Positions 33,100-45,847 of a stretch of DNA of 64,000 bases are shown here, in pieces. Made by a program: the position numbers and the translations under genes. The notes under the pieces were generated by a model. It was not told the DNA's origin, searched no databases, and worked only from the letters and a program-made list of their open reading frames with translations. The number at the start of each line of letters is the position of its first letter. Positions within the stretch are counted from its first letter, which is position 1. The stretch spans positions 38,702,887 to 38,766,886 of the forward strand of contig CM046299.1 in assembly GCA_025267735.1 (NCBI GenBank), read 5' to 3'. This DNA comes from Mactra quadrangularis (taxonomy: Eukaryota; Mollusca; Bivalvia; Venerida; Mactridae).

Positions 33100-36000
33100 T
33101 TTCTTACAATTTTGATCATTTCACACTGAATTTCTACCACTGGATTTACAACAGGCTATTACCGTGAAGGTTTATGCACTTCATATCATCAAAAGTTACG
33201 AGATGGAGTTTAGTATTAGCCTATCACTTCACATACCGACGACTTGAAGGTCGGGGTTCCATTCTGCAAGGCGAGCGCTTGGTATCGCTACCTAGCGATT
33301 TCCTACTGAACAGTCAACTACGAACAAACAAATTGAATCACTACTTGTTTAGCGATACGAAGCAAGTTATTTTCTTGAAATGGCTACCCCCATTTGGAAC
33401 GTGTTCCCTTTTCAAGAATACAGACTGACTTTTTATTAATACATGAGTTCCTCAATGCAGTTAAATAAAATAATGATTAAATATTTTCATGTGTTACCAT
33501 TCTGAAATTTTGTTTAAGGAAGTCGCCATCTTGTATTTGCTAGTTTGACGCAACCCGCTAAGTAGAACACTTATGCTACAAAGCATTGCTTTCAAAAAGC
33601 GCTTGCTATCCCGGGTGTATATTGGTATGATACGAGTTTAATGAACAAAGGCCTATTGGAACACCACGGCAATGTATTTTCCTTCAATAGGCCGTGCTTA
33701 AAGTTACAGTATTCATTTATTTTATTAAGGTGACGAACTAAGACCTCCCTAGTATATATTTACGCTGAAAATCGACGAGGAGTTCCGAATGCCTTCTAAC
33801 ACGGTGGAAGCGGTTAATAAAAATTCTACCAATTCAATTAATTCTCCTCGATTATGTAAAAACGAGTTTGATCACATAATTTACGTTTTTTCTTTGTAAA
33901 ATAATACCAATACAACGAATACAAATCAATGTGATAGACGCACGTTCATTGAGTCCGCGCAAGTATTTTTTGCTCTCACATGACACGTCAGTAGGAAAGA
34001 TGCTGATATAATACATATATGTATATTAAAAGAAAATGTCAAAAGCACACTCTTGTAATTTCTGCATTGATTTAAGTTATGGTTTTTACATGTATAGGAC
34101 TGCATGTATCTTTTATGTCAGGTAATGTTCTCAAAACAATTCCGTGTCAGAATTCTCCTATTTATTCAAAATCATGAAAACTGTTTTCCTCCCTGCTTGG
34201 CAAATAGACATGAATGCAGCGTTTAACCTTTATATATATACATAGTAACTACTTGTATTGTTATAAGCGGGTTTATAAACATTCGTACGTATACAAAGTA
34301 TGTGAATCTACCCGTGACACTACCCTGATATTCTTTCCAGTTGCCACCTAGGCATTCATTAAACATGTACCATTAATTTTTGGTACCATCAACTTTAATT
34401 TTGGGCCTGTTGCCTTGGTATATCGCTGCGTATCATTTTGTGTTCTGGTACCCTTCTTACACAAAAAGGAATAAGTATTTGAGGGTACCAGTGGGCGAAG
34501 CGGTACGTCGCGTTATACTAAGACTACATGCCCTTGGTGTTACTTTAATACTATTCATACTCTATATTTCGCAATATTTAAGTACTGCTCGAACTTAAAA
34601 TCTAATGCAAAATCTACCTAATACCTGAATTATTCGAAATCTGTTTGCTTAATCAATTAAGTTTATTTAGCTGAATTTTTGTACAAATAAATTAATATAT
34701 TATTTTTTATGATAAACACCGTGCGACCGTCTTTAACTTTAAGTGTATACGCATTTTTCTACATATGTTAGCGCAGGGTGTTAATTGTAAATATTTTCCT
34801 TGAATAAATGAATATAACATAGAATGTATGTCATCATAATTAATTAAGAAGTATTGCAATGTGTTACCATGGAGTGAGCTATAGAATACGTGTGGCTATT
34901 ATTAAAAGTTTGCAGCCCAATTAACAGCAATAGAGATTTCATGAATACATATTATGCAACTTAAGTACAAAAATGCTAACTTTGAGAGGTTGCGTTCAGT
35001 ATGCCCAACAACCCATGTTTGTTACAAAATTCTTGTACGTATGTTTCGTGGTACCATATGTTTACTATATAATAAATAACTTATTTTTAAGAAAGTGATA
35101 TATGATGTACATGTATATTAGCGTTTTCCGCTCTAAAACTGGGACATATTTCTTTGAAGTCTTAAAATGAAATGCTCATAATGTATTATATATATTGCTC
35201 CGGTTGACCTCAAACAAGAAATAAAATTATAAAAATATAATAACTCATATATTGTTGGTACTGAATCGTGTAATGAATAAATTATATTAGTTAGACTTTA
35301 GTTTTTGTGGTGACTATAGTAACAATGTTCAATATTGGAATAAATGTACAGTTCGTGGTTGCAAGTGCGACTAGCATCCAACATTTTAAACATAGTTAAA
35401 TTTAAACATAATTTCATCATTCATTCATGTTTAAAATAAATAAACGATCTTTTTATTATTAAAAGGTACTCATTCAAAGATTCCAACTTAAATATCAACT
35501 ATTTCTTAAACTATCAAATTTGTATGGAAACATTTTTGGAAGCAGGAAAGTAGTGTTCTGATAATGACAAGTTTAATGGAAATTGACTTATAACTACAAA
35601 TGATGGTGTTTCATGTAGCAAAAATCTATCCAGTATGTAATGGTAAAAACAATTTTAGTGCTTTTTGTGTGACTTTTATTGTATATTTCTTGCAACCTAT
35701 AGGTCAGTCTGCATTAAAATATTAAGAATTAATGTTTTGACACAATTACAGACACTGAATGATTTTTTAATTACAAAAAAATAACCTAATATGTGAACTA
35801 GTACCTTTAATTAATTAATTGAATTAGTGATATTCATTTTCATTTGAATTAATGCATGTTTTTTTTGTTCCTTGTTGAAATGCATTTGTCCAAGTATGTT
35901 CAAGTACTGTAGCCTATTGTATGGCTGAATGCTAAATAAATTTATAATATTGTAAAGAAATCACTTCCTTCTATCACTTTCCTAAGAGGCTCCTAACCAT

Positions 36001-36200
36001 TATATGTCGAGTCTTTAATCAAAGCGCTTATAGCGCTGATGGACATGGAGGTTTTGATAGAATAAATAAACCATGGGATTATATAACTTTTGGAAGCGAT
36101 ACAAGGGAACTTTCCATTGCTAAGCCGGATTTGATATACTTTAAATGCACAAACAGCATACCATCTAATTGTCAACACGTAATGCGAACTATATTAATTG
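33100..36200. other. No gene recognised (probably intron or intergenic)
   Basis: AT-rich sequence with no coding exons that I can support. Short frames at 33,174-33,428 and 34,380-34,598 have no recognisable similarity and no matching splice context. A palindromic GGTACC-rich patch (34,376-34,505) is noted without an interpretation. Confidence 0.5.
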
Positions 36201-36204
36201 ATAG

Positions 36205-39200
36205 ATAGATAGATTCTTTATTTACCTCCATTTAGGAGAGCTATCATACATACAAACATATTGTATACAACATACAAACATACTATATACATTTACAAAA
36301 AAATAACATGAAAAAACAAGATTGGTATACAAAATTACAAATCATAGACAAACTGTCAGTTAATTATATACATATGTAGATGTAATCAATGATACCTGAT
36401 ACTTGAGTATTGACACTGTAATATTTTATACATAAAACAAACACTGAGAATCTTAATGTCTTCTTGTATGTATTCAGGTAATGAGTCATTACCTAATAAT
36501 AGGTCACTGATCTGCTGCTTAGGGTCATTCTTAATAAGTGTGAGATAATCACTTATCCCTATCCTTGATAATACTTTAGACCAAAAAGATTGTCTTTCAC
36601 GTTCATACGTTGTGCAGTAGAATAATAGATGTAAAGTAACATCACTAGTTAATTTATTACAGGCAACACAACGTTCACATATTTCAGATGAAACAAGGCG
36701 AGCTAGTGCACCTAGGGCGAAATAGCATTTGTCTTTTAGTCGTGGATCATGTCTTATAAACATCCAGATTGAGCAGGGTTTATTACCTATGAAAAGATTA
36801 CTACAGCGCAACCAGGAATTTAGGCTCGATACTCTTGACACCTGCCCCATGAATTCACGATCAAATATACTTGATCTTAAAATTCCCTTCCACTGCCTTT
36901 TCGATGGAAATAAAGCTCTGTCTAGAAAATTAAGCAAATATTGTCTCAAATTATATTTAGTCAGAATTCTATTGATATCTGGCACAAAACCAAACAGCTG
37001 TTTATCACCTTCATAATAGTGTACGAGTCTTTTAACAAACACTTGTTTAGACAGATAAATGTTAGGTAAGCGACATAACTGCCCGAAAAATTGAAGTTTT
37101 CTATAGTCAATCTCAGATTCAATTGAAGTTAAACCAAAACAGCTTAATGCGAAATCCGTATTGGTTCTGTGAGGAAAGTTTTGAATAAGTTTTATACAAT
37201 AACGATGGCTCCTCTCTAGTTGTAGCTTGCTAGCTGGTGCTGTATTACTCCATAACTCACACCCAAATAGACCTTTAGGTAACACTATTGATTTATATAT
37301 TGTTGTCCAGGATATTGTTGAAATACTTAATTGATTAAATGTGTTGTTCATGATACTGAGTAGAGTTCCGCGTAGTCTATTTGAGGCCTCACGAATGTTC
37401 GTTTGTTGATCCATATATTTGTCACATGTAACACCCAAATGTACATACTGGTCTGTCTCAGAAATAATGTCATTACCAATCATCCACTGTCTTTGCTGAC
37501 GCTTGTATTCAGATTTACTTTCATTGAAAACAATGATGGAACATTTACTTGAATTGTATAGAAATCTCCATTGTTTGGCGAATTTATTACATATGTTTAG
37601 CATCTTATCAAGTCCTGCTTTAGTGTAGGATATTAGTAACATATCGTCAGCTACAGTTGGAGAAGAAATGTTTATGTCATACACACATATACCATGATTA
37701 CAATTTTCAAGTTCATGTATGAGACCATTAATATATAGAAGGTATAGTAAGGGAGAACTCCGACCACCTTGACGAGTTCCTAGTCTCACACTAATCCACT
37801 CGGACAAAAATGATCTATTCCGTACGCGGCTTTCCATAGTTTCATACATTGCTTTGAATGCTTTGTAGGAATACATATCAATGTCTATCTGTAACAATTT
37901 AAAGAGTAAGCCGTCGTGCCATACCATGTCAAAGGCTTTACTAGCATCGAGAAAACAGACATATACTTTGCTGTTATTCTCCTTACCATAGAGTATGCAC
38001 TCACGTAGCAAGAATGATGACATTAAGGTACCTAGTTGTTTTTGAAAGCCACCTTGCTGAGAACTTATCACTGATAGTATATTAGACCCACATCTATCTA
38101 GAAGTATACATTCATACAGCTTTAGAATACAAGATGATAGAGAAATGGCTCTAAAATTGTTGGGGTCATCTTTCTTCTTTCTACCACCTTTATGAATAGT
38201 CACAATGGTAGCTCTATTCAAGTCTTGTGGTACGTGTCCATACAACAACATAGCGGTGTACAGGTTTGAAAGTACTTTGAGTAAAATAGAGTCACCATAG
38301 ATAAAGTGTTCATAGTATATGTTGTCGTGTCCGCAACTTTTACCTCGATTACATGATTTCAACGCTGATTCAACGGTTTCGTAATGCACAACCGGGGGTG
38401 GAGCGGTGTCACTGAATATTGACATGTTTGCGTTACGTACAGTGTGTTCTACGTGAGATTTCCAAACTGAATCAAACTCAGGATTATCATGAGGGCTGTA
38501 TATGTCAGTAAAATACTTATGCCACTGATCTGTGATAGATTTGGCATCACGATAAACAACACCTTCAAATTTAATTTCCGAGCCAGCACTAGCACTAGAG
38601 CTACGTCTACGCGAATTGATCAATTTCCAGAATTTATTGTTATCTAGTTCAGCTGTTTGGTCAATTTCAGCGTCTTGGTTGTTCATGTATTGTATCATAT
38701 AATAACGTTGCCAAGATCTAAATTCACGCTTAGATGCTTTATAAGCAGAAAAAGATAAATAATCGTAAGATCGTGGTCGACCGTCGTTAATCCAGCCATG
38801 GCGATCAATTTTAGATCTACGCTTAAGTTCAGTCAAATGCTTGTTCCAATAAGGTTTAAGGTAGTGCCTAAAATGCTTCTTAGGAAAACAAATAGACGAT
38901 ATGTTTGTGATAGTGTCGACCAACTGTTTGTAAACACAATCAATATCGGTACCACATAGGAGCGCTCGCTCTTTCAAGTCTTTAAGCACATTCGAGGAAC
39001 CGGTAAGTTCCTTGTACATTTCAATTTCACTACGTTTAATCCGTTTCCAGTTAATATGTGAAAGGTTGTGTTGCATGTTACTATTAATATCTATACTATT
39101 CAATTTAATTGTACAAAACACAGGCCTATGTCTAGAAACATTCATACAATTATCATCGGATTTGCTACAGTCATTTACTAAACATGGGCTATCCCATTTA

Positions 39201-39240
39201 AAACTAACACACCGATTAATGCAGCGTATCCAGTTATGTT
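36205..39240 (-). mobile_element. 5'-truncated LINE with intact reverse-transcriptase frame
   Basis: The open frame 36,386-39,145 (919 codons from the first ATG, open for about 29 codons more upstream) begins with the tail of an endonuclease domain (NVSRHRPVFC, like the SDHRPV motif of APE-type LINE endonucleases). The reverse-transcriptase domain covers about residues 310-580: FRAISLSS, FLDASKAFDMVWH with the first Asp near residue 400, TRQGGRSSPLLYLLYING, and TVADDMLLIS with the catalytic Asp pair near 500. A C-terminal Cys/His cluster (CERCVACNK...H..C) lies near residue 850. The 3' end carries AATAAAG and a (TATC)n tail near 36,205-36,235, as in LINEs that prime on short repeats. The upstream stop at about 39,240 and the missing endonuclease indicate 5' truncation at insertion. 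The intact frame suggests a young copy. Confidence 0.9.
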
Positions 39241-39721
39241 AACAATTTGATTTAATCACACCCACTGTGTTGTCAGTGCTTTGATCAAGGCAGTAATTAA
39301 TCACGGGTATGATGGCATAATTACATAATACAATGCATTAAAATGTCTTTATTTTTATGATAGAAACCCATGCACGTACTTCATTATGAGTTGCGAGTGT
39401 TCGATTTGATTTTAAAAAATGTGATTTTCTATGCATTTTAGATACAATGTATTTCGTTGTCTATTTACAAGACACGTCTGCAACAAAGTTTTGTTAAACT
39501 ACATTTTTTTCAATTTGCCTCACGAAAGTATGCGGCAAAATTACCTCGATCGGAGCGCGATTTCGGTATAACTTGATGCGTTTGGAAAAAAGTATATGAG
39601 CAAGTATTTAGCAAAACATAACTGGTCATTGGCACAACAGAAAGATTATACCAGCCAATGTCTTATAAATTTTGCATTATTAGACACTATTGTAAGCGTA
39701 TATAAAATTGATAGATTTGCT

Positions 39722-40027
39722 ACCCAGCTAGCTCAGCTGGTAGCACTTATGTCCACTGATCAAGAGGTCGTTTGATTTCCTGGCGTGGCGTACGTTCGTG
39801 GAATTTGGTCATGAAATAATTTCTAAGGTAATTTTGACCTCATACCACTGATTTTAAATCATGTAGGACAGTTGTAAATCACTGACGGGAATACGCGTCT
39901 AGTAACTGAATAACAGCTAAATCCAGAGATTTAGCCTTTTCAGGAACGACCGATTAGTAGCTCGACTGACGCCGTGATATGACCTCTACAACATGTTACT
40001 ACAGCGTTAAAACCAACCCACCAAAAA
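39722..40027 (+). mobile_element. tRNA-derived SINE
   Basis: Head with CCAGCTAGCTCAGCTGGTAG (A box), a degenerate B box, a body with ACTGACGGGAATACGCGTC and CTAAATCCAGAGATTTAGCC, and a tail GATATGACCTCTACAACATG then GCGTTAAAACCAACCC. Same family as the SINE at 11,567-11,887 but on the + strand and more diverged. Confidence 0.88.
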
Positions 40028-40675
40028 GTCTATATTAACAATTATGTTGTACATTGATATTTTCATACGTACATATTGTTATTATTTTTTCTGTACTGAT
40101 CTCAGATATCCGAGTACTCAGATACTTGCAACAGCCTATTCCTATTGTGTTTGATAATAACAAAACCCTACTCTGTTTAATCAGATAACAATATTTTGCT
40201 CAAAGTACGAACAAATAATAAACATTGTTTATATTAATCATAAATCCATATCAAAATGGGATAGGATACTCTGGTGGGTATTTCGTATAGCTAGTGACAA
40301 TAGCAAGTCATGTTACTTGGTAGTGTTTGATTACAAAATTATTACCACGATCAATTGTATGATATTTCCTTATCATGTATCTCTAATACGACAATTGTAT
40401 TGTTCGTTTTTGTTAATAGAAACTGTCACGTATGTTAAGTTTATATGCAAATCATGGAAATATCATGGAAATTAAGTATTGTATATCTATTGATCTGGGT
40501 TGTTGCATTGGTCACCACGTGACCATGAAATTTAATTTGCGATCGTCATTTTAAGATACTAAGAGCTTGTGTTACAACTTCAGTGATCATGTAGCTTCTT
40601 TATGAACACAAGTACATGAGTAACTAGTTTTTAGACAAAAGTGTAATTTACGACAGTGCAAAACATGCTAACCCT

Positions 40676-40965
40676 ACCCGGCTAGCTCAGTCTGCAGCAT
40701 GCAAGTCTACTGATCGAGTGACCGTGGGTTTGATTTTCAAGCTGGCCATATTTTCGTTGGGTTTGGTCATAAAATAAACCTTATGACCATTCTCCCTCCT
40801 ACCACTAATTTTGAACAATTGTCAGTCACTGACTGAAATATATGCCTAGTAACTAATTAACAGTTAAATCCAGAGATTTTATCTTTTTCAGGAATGATGA
40901 GTATGTTTATTGACACCGTGATATGACCTATACAATGTGTTATTACGGCGTCAAGCCCATAAAAC
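40676..40965 (+). mobile_element. tRNA-derived SINE
   Basis: Same family: ACCCGGCTAGCTCAGTCTGC head, body with GTCAGTCACTGACTG and AAATCCAGAGATTTTATC, tail GATATGACCTATACAATGTG then GCGTCAAGCCCATAAAAC. It lies 650 bp from the previous copy in the same direction. Confidence 0.88.
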
Positions 40966-41489
40966 ACACGATAAAAATGTAAAAAAAACATGCCTGACCT
41001 CATATATGACCTACACAGTGTGATAAACGCAAACTTCATTTTATCTTTGATGAAATGAATTAACGTTTAGAACCTGTATTCAATGCCTGTGTCACAAATT
41101 ATATACTTCAGTAGATACTACTCTCTCATGCACTGCTATATAAATATTCCAATACAAAGGCTACCATCAAGTACTTAATTAGAACATGAGTAACTGTATT
41201 CATCGTGAAATTGAAAGATAATGCTTGATTTGTCCATATAAGTGATCAGTAAGTTACTATTGTTTGTTGTACTGGTGACATCTGCGTTTATTTTTATCTT
41301 TTCTGATAGACTCTCCACGAAATGTATTTGCAAACGCCATTTTCACGTACACGCTCAATGAGATATCAAATATTTGCTCGCTCAAGTCATAAGTATGTGG
41401 GGGCGTTCAAATAATTTGCTACGAATTTGACAATATTTGTTTTCGGTTTATGGCACACATGTTCACATCATACTTCTTGATATTTAGGG

Positions 41490-42270
41490 CTTGTAGTCAA
41501 TACGTTGACTGTCAACATTTATATTAAATGTTAATAGCCAATATTATGACAATAAAACTGATATTGAATGTTTATAACTAATATATTGACAATAAAACTA
41601 ATATTGAAGGTTTATAATTAATACATTGACAATTTACATTTATATTGAATGTTTATTGTCAATATTTTGACAATAAAACTGATATTAAAGGTTTATGATT
41701 AAAACATTGACAATTTACATTTATATTGAATGTTTATAACTAATACATTGACAATTTACATTTATATTGAATGTTTATAACTAATACATTGACAATTTAC
41801 ATTTATATTGAATGTTTATTGTCAATATTTTGACAATAAAATTGATGTTGTAGGTTTATAGTTATTACGTTGACAATAAACTCAATATGTTGACAATCAA
41901 CTCAATACGTTTGTCAGTCAACATTAAAATTGAATGTTTATAGCCAGTATTTTGACAATAAAACCAATATTAAATGTTTACTGTAGTACGTTGACAATCA
42001 ACATTGATATTGAATGTTTGTAGTCAGTATGTTGACATCAAATTTAATGTTGAAGATTTATAATTAATACGTTGACAATCATTGATAGTTAATATTTATA
42101 GCCAATATTTTGACACTAAACTGATGTTGAAGATTAATAGTCAATAGGTTAACTATCAACATTGATAGCCAATGTTTTGACGCTAAAACTGATATTAAAG
42201 CTTTATAGCCAATACGTTTACAGCAAAATTTTTATTTAAAGTTTATAGTCAATATGTTGACACCCAACTT
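41490..42270 (+). repeat. 41-bp degenerate tandem array
   Basis: Roughly 19 units of TTGACAATTTACATTTATAT followed by TGAATGTTTATAACTAATACA, strongest at 41,690-41,830 and diverging outwards. It ends about 180 bp before the first EGF exon. Confidence 0.85.
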
Positions 42271-42447
42271 TTATATTGATGTTTCGTTGTTGATTGTTTT
42301 TGACAATCATGAAATTTAAGGTAAATGTCTTGTTTTAGCTTCATTGAATCGATTTGTGTTGAATATTTTGTTTTCAATCGTTATGGTAGATTTGTTGTCA
42401 ACAAATTTCATATGAGAATGTTGATGGTTGTTTTTTTATCTTTTCAG

Positions 42448-45400
42448 GTTTCTTGACAACTAGCACCGTAGTTAATGGTTTATCAGACACGTGTTCTGAG
42501 ATTGGTTATCTAACATGTGATGACAATGCTGAATGTATAGAGGAGAATGGTGTTTTCTCTAAATGTGTTTGTAGAGATGGACTCGTTGGTGATGGACTTA
42601 AGGGAGTTGGAAATACTGGTTGTGGACGTAAGTTATGGCATCAATTAGGTGACCAATAAAACATAAATATACATCTACCTAAATACAAATGTACTGTTAA
42701 AAAGTAACAAATTTGTCTTTTTATATGTGTTACAATTGTTGTGTCAGAGAAGAAGGTTATAGCATTGTACATCTACGAATCCCTTTTAAAGGAAAAAATA
42801 AATTTGTCCTCTTTCTTATACATGTACACACTTGTATTGAGAGGATGTGTATAGGCATTATATGCCTGTTATCCAATCTAATTTATGCAATAAATTTTTA
42901 TTAAATTATACAAAATTGTCTATGTTCTTCTAAGTGTTTTAGTTGTTGTGTAAAAGAACCGAGTAAAAATTGTTTAAAAGATATTTCATCAAACAGTGCT
43001 CCAATTATTTTTTTCATTTAAACATTTTAGTCCAGTTATAATTATTATCAATAGTACTGTATCTAAATCTAAATAGTTTAAGCTTGTTAATTTTTGACGA
43101 ATCAATTATTGTATTAAATTTTAAAGTGAATAAGTTACAAATATTTCAATATTTTGTTGAACATATAAAAGCATATTTCCAATACGATGAAAATTGTTTT
43201 GAACAGTTTGCATTTCATAATGGAAGCAATAACTCTTGTACTTCAATTATGCACCAATTCTTCTATGCATTTTAATTAAGAGAGTCAAAGCTGGTCCTTA
43301 ATCCCACATACATAGTCAACTAGCTTAAAGTAATGCAGGACTCGTCCGCTGATACAGAGTATCGAGTCTAGCTGCCGACCGCGACTAGGCATTTGAGAAA
43401 GTTAACTGTAAGAGTCTGATGTTCGTTAATCGCAGAAACGATGATTGGACGGAAAATTAATCCCTTATGACTCGTTCTAATTGAAAGTTTTTCAAACATT
43501 AAACATAAAAAACCCAAATCATAATGGTACTACTCGTACTTACGCTGGAATCAAAATACAATGTATTGGTATATGTTTAATTATCATTCGTTATGAAATC
43601 AAAACGATTGTGTTCATCGTGTTTTATTTTTCACTTTTATTGGTACATTACAGAGGAATCCTGTGGTCTAGACATTGATTGTGGCGTTAATGCTTTCTGT
43701 AACGAGCAGTTTGCCTGTGAGTGTGAGAATGGTTACATTAGGACAGGTTTAGTTTGTGAAGGTAGGTCCTATATGAAATTACTGTACCACATTTATTTCA
43801 ATGTTTCCACGTTAGCTGTTCTAATGTTTTATTTTACCGTAAATGTAGATTTTTAGATTAATGAAACAATAGGACACGATGTATACGAATGCAAAATACG
43901 TTAATTGTTTCTTTCTAAAACATGTCTCTAATATAATGTTTTAGATTGTTAAATGTTTGTTTATTGTTGGTTTATGTAGTTTTAATGTGTGTACAAGATG
44001 ACTAGATCGTTTGCGTTATGAATAAACTCATGACGTGCGGCTATCTGGCTGTAAAGCATAATGTTGTCTGTTATTTCTGTTATTTAAAATTGTTCATCTC
44101 CAACAGTTTTATCCGATCTTTACCAAATCTGCTCATGGTTTTTGTCAGAACTGATGGCATGATTTCCGGTTTCAATCTAGCAGTGGACACAACAGTTGTA
44201 TTGTGTAATCTGTTGTTGTCATTACATTGTCCTCCAAATCTGAGAAACCTCGCTTGTTTTGAGTTAGCTTGTTTCGTACGGTAAAAAACTATAAAGTTGT
44301 GAGGTTTTTTATTTACTCCATAATTACTGTACATGTATTTGTTGTCTATTTCAAGATATAAACGAATGTCTAGACAAACCATGCCATGAACAAGCCACAT
44401 GTGAAAATATTCCTGGGACATTTAAATGTACTTGTAAGGAACAACTAGGCTATGTTGGAGATGGTTTCACTTGTTTACGTAAGTATGAAACAAGTATTTA
44501 TGGTACTTTGTCGACAAAAGTATCAGCAACTTAATTTACACTGCTATCAATAGTTTCCGTAGAGTCGTGCCTAAATTCAAAATCTTTGACGATACCATTA
44601 TTCTACAATAGACATGATCTTAGTCTAAAAGTGAAAAGTTGAACTTTGTTTATTTGATGTTTATTAAATCCAATATAAAAAAAACGATTTTTTTATAAAA
44701 CACAATTTTTCAACCCTACGCCTGTATATTTAATAAAGCTAAAATAAAGTCGAACCAACAATTGAATTATTAATAACTGCAGTATGTTGGTCACAAAATC
44801 CATTTTAAAATTTATATATTTTGCATTACCCATTGTTGTTTTTTAACGTATTAGAGTTTGTTGTCCCAACAATTAGATTTTAGCGCAATTATCGATTGAA
44901 CATAATTCTAGAGGGAGGTATAAAAAGCCCCTAAATTACAATTGTACAAAGATGGACATCTTAGAGCATTTCTACACAAATGTTATAGACAAACTAGCAT
45001 TGAAATATTCTCTGTTGTGCGACAGTTAAAGTATTTCAGAGTTCTAAGTGATTCACTTACTGTCGTCACAATGTATGGAGAACAATCAGATCACCTGTCA
45101 GGTTCTAATGTATTTCTATTTATTTCAGACACATGTAGTATGGACTATGAATGTGGAAACAACGAAAAGTGTATCGCTGATGTTTGTGTTTGTGCGACAG
45201 GATTCATTAATGTGAATGAGGAATGTGTTGGTAAGTCTATAATTTATATAGATACTTCATATTATACTTATGCTATTTTTATATATAGAAGTAACAACTC
45301 CTCTGTGATTTTATGTAAATACTTATTATTGACGTTTGCATCAATTTTGTCTATATAAAATCATGAACTGGTGAGTGTTTGGGGAAAAGTTTAACTTCAC

Positions 45401-45847
45401 ACAACTTTGGAGAGATGAGCTTGTTTATTGTTTACGCATCGTGCATTGCAGAAGTCTAAATTTAAGTTTGTTTTAATAGATTACTGCCACATCCTGACCT
45501 TATACTGGCTTATACATGAAAATCTATAAATGTTTCTAAAATTATTGAGTCAATAAGTCATCTTATATTTTATATATGTTAAGATATCAAAAGATGTATT
45601 ATATTGATAAATGAATTTCTAAAGAATTTAAGATATTTTGTTTCATTTTTCATCCACTTTGTTATAATACAACAAAATGATAAAATATCGACAGATTAAC
45701 TTGTTTGTTAATTTTGTTCGTGTATTTCAGATATCAATGAATGTTTAGAGAATCCATGTGATCCTAATGCTGAATGTGAGAACACTGAGGGAGGATTTCT
45801 ATGTACATGTAACAATGGTTACTTTGGTAATGGTGAGGTATGCTCAG
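42448..45847 (+). CDS. EGF-like domain block, five exons
   Basis: Exons 42448-42627, 43654-43761, 44356-44478, 45129-45230 and 45731-45847, each in phase 1 at both ends and each encoding one EGF-like unit. The third and fifth start D-I-N-E-C and have internal aromatic/Gly patterns (CTCKEQLGYVGDGFTC; CTCNNGYFGNGEVC), the calcium-binding EGF form. The first is longer and unusual (CVCRDGLVGDGLKG). The second and fourth are short, with GLDIDCGVNAFC and SMDYECGNNEKC. Such domains hold extracellular rods and mediate protein contacts. Confidence 0.88.

Noticed and set aside
34376..34598. Hydrophobic 72-codon frame beside GGTACC palindromes
   Set aside because: It has no splice context or family similarity, and AT-rich DNA yields such frames by chance.
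43325..43410. Stem-rich stretch with a ctgatac...gagtc core resembling a hammerhead ribozyme
   Set aside because: The conserved CUGAnGA and GAAA core nucleotides are not present.
44080..44421. 113-codon minus-strand frame
   Set aside because: It overlaps the antisense of a calcium-binding EGF exon and has no recognisable similarity.
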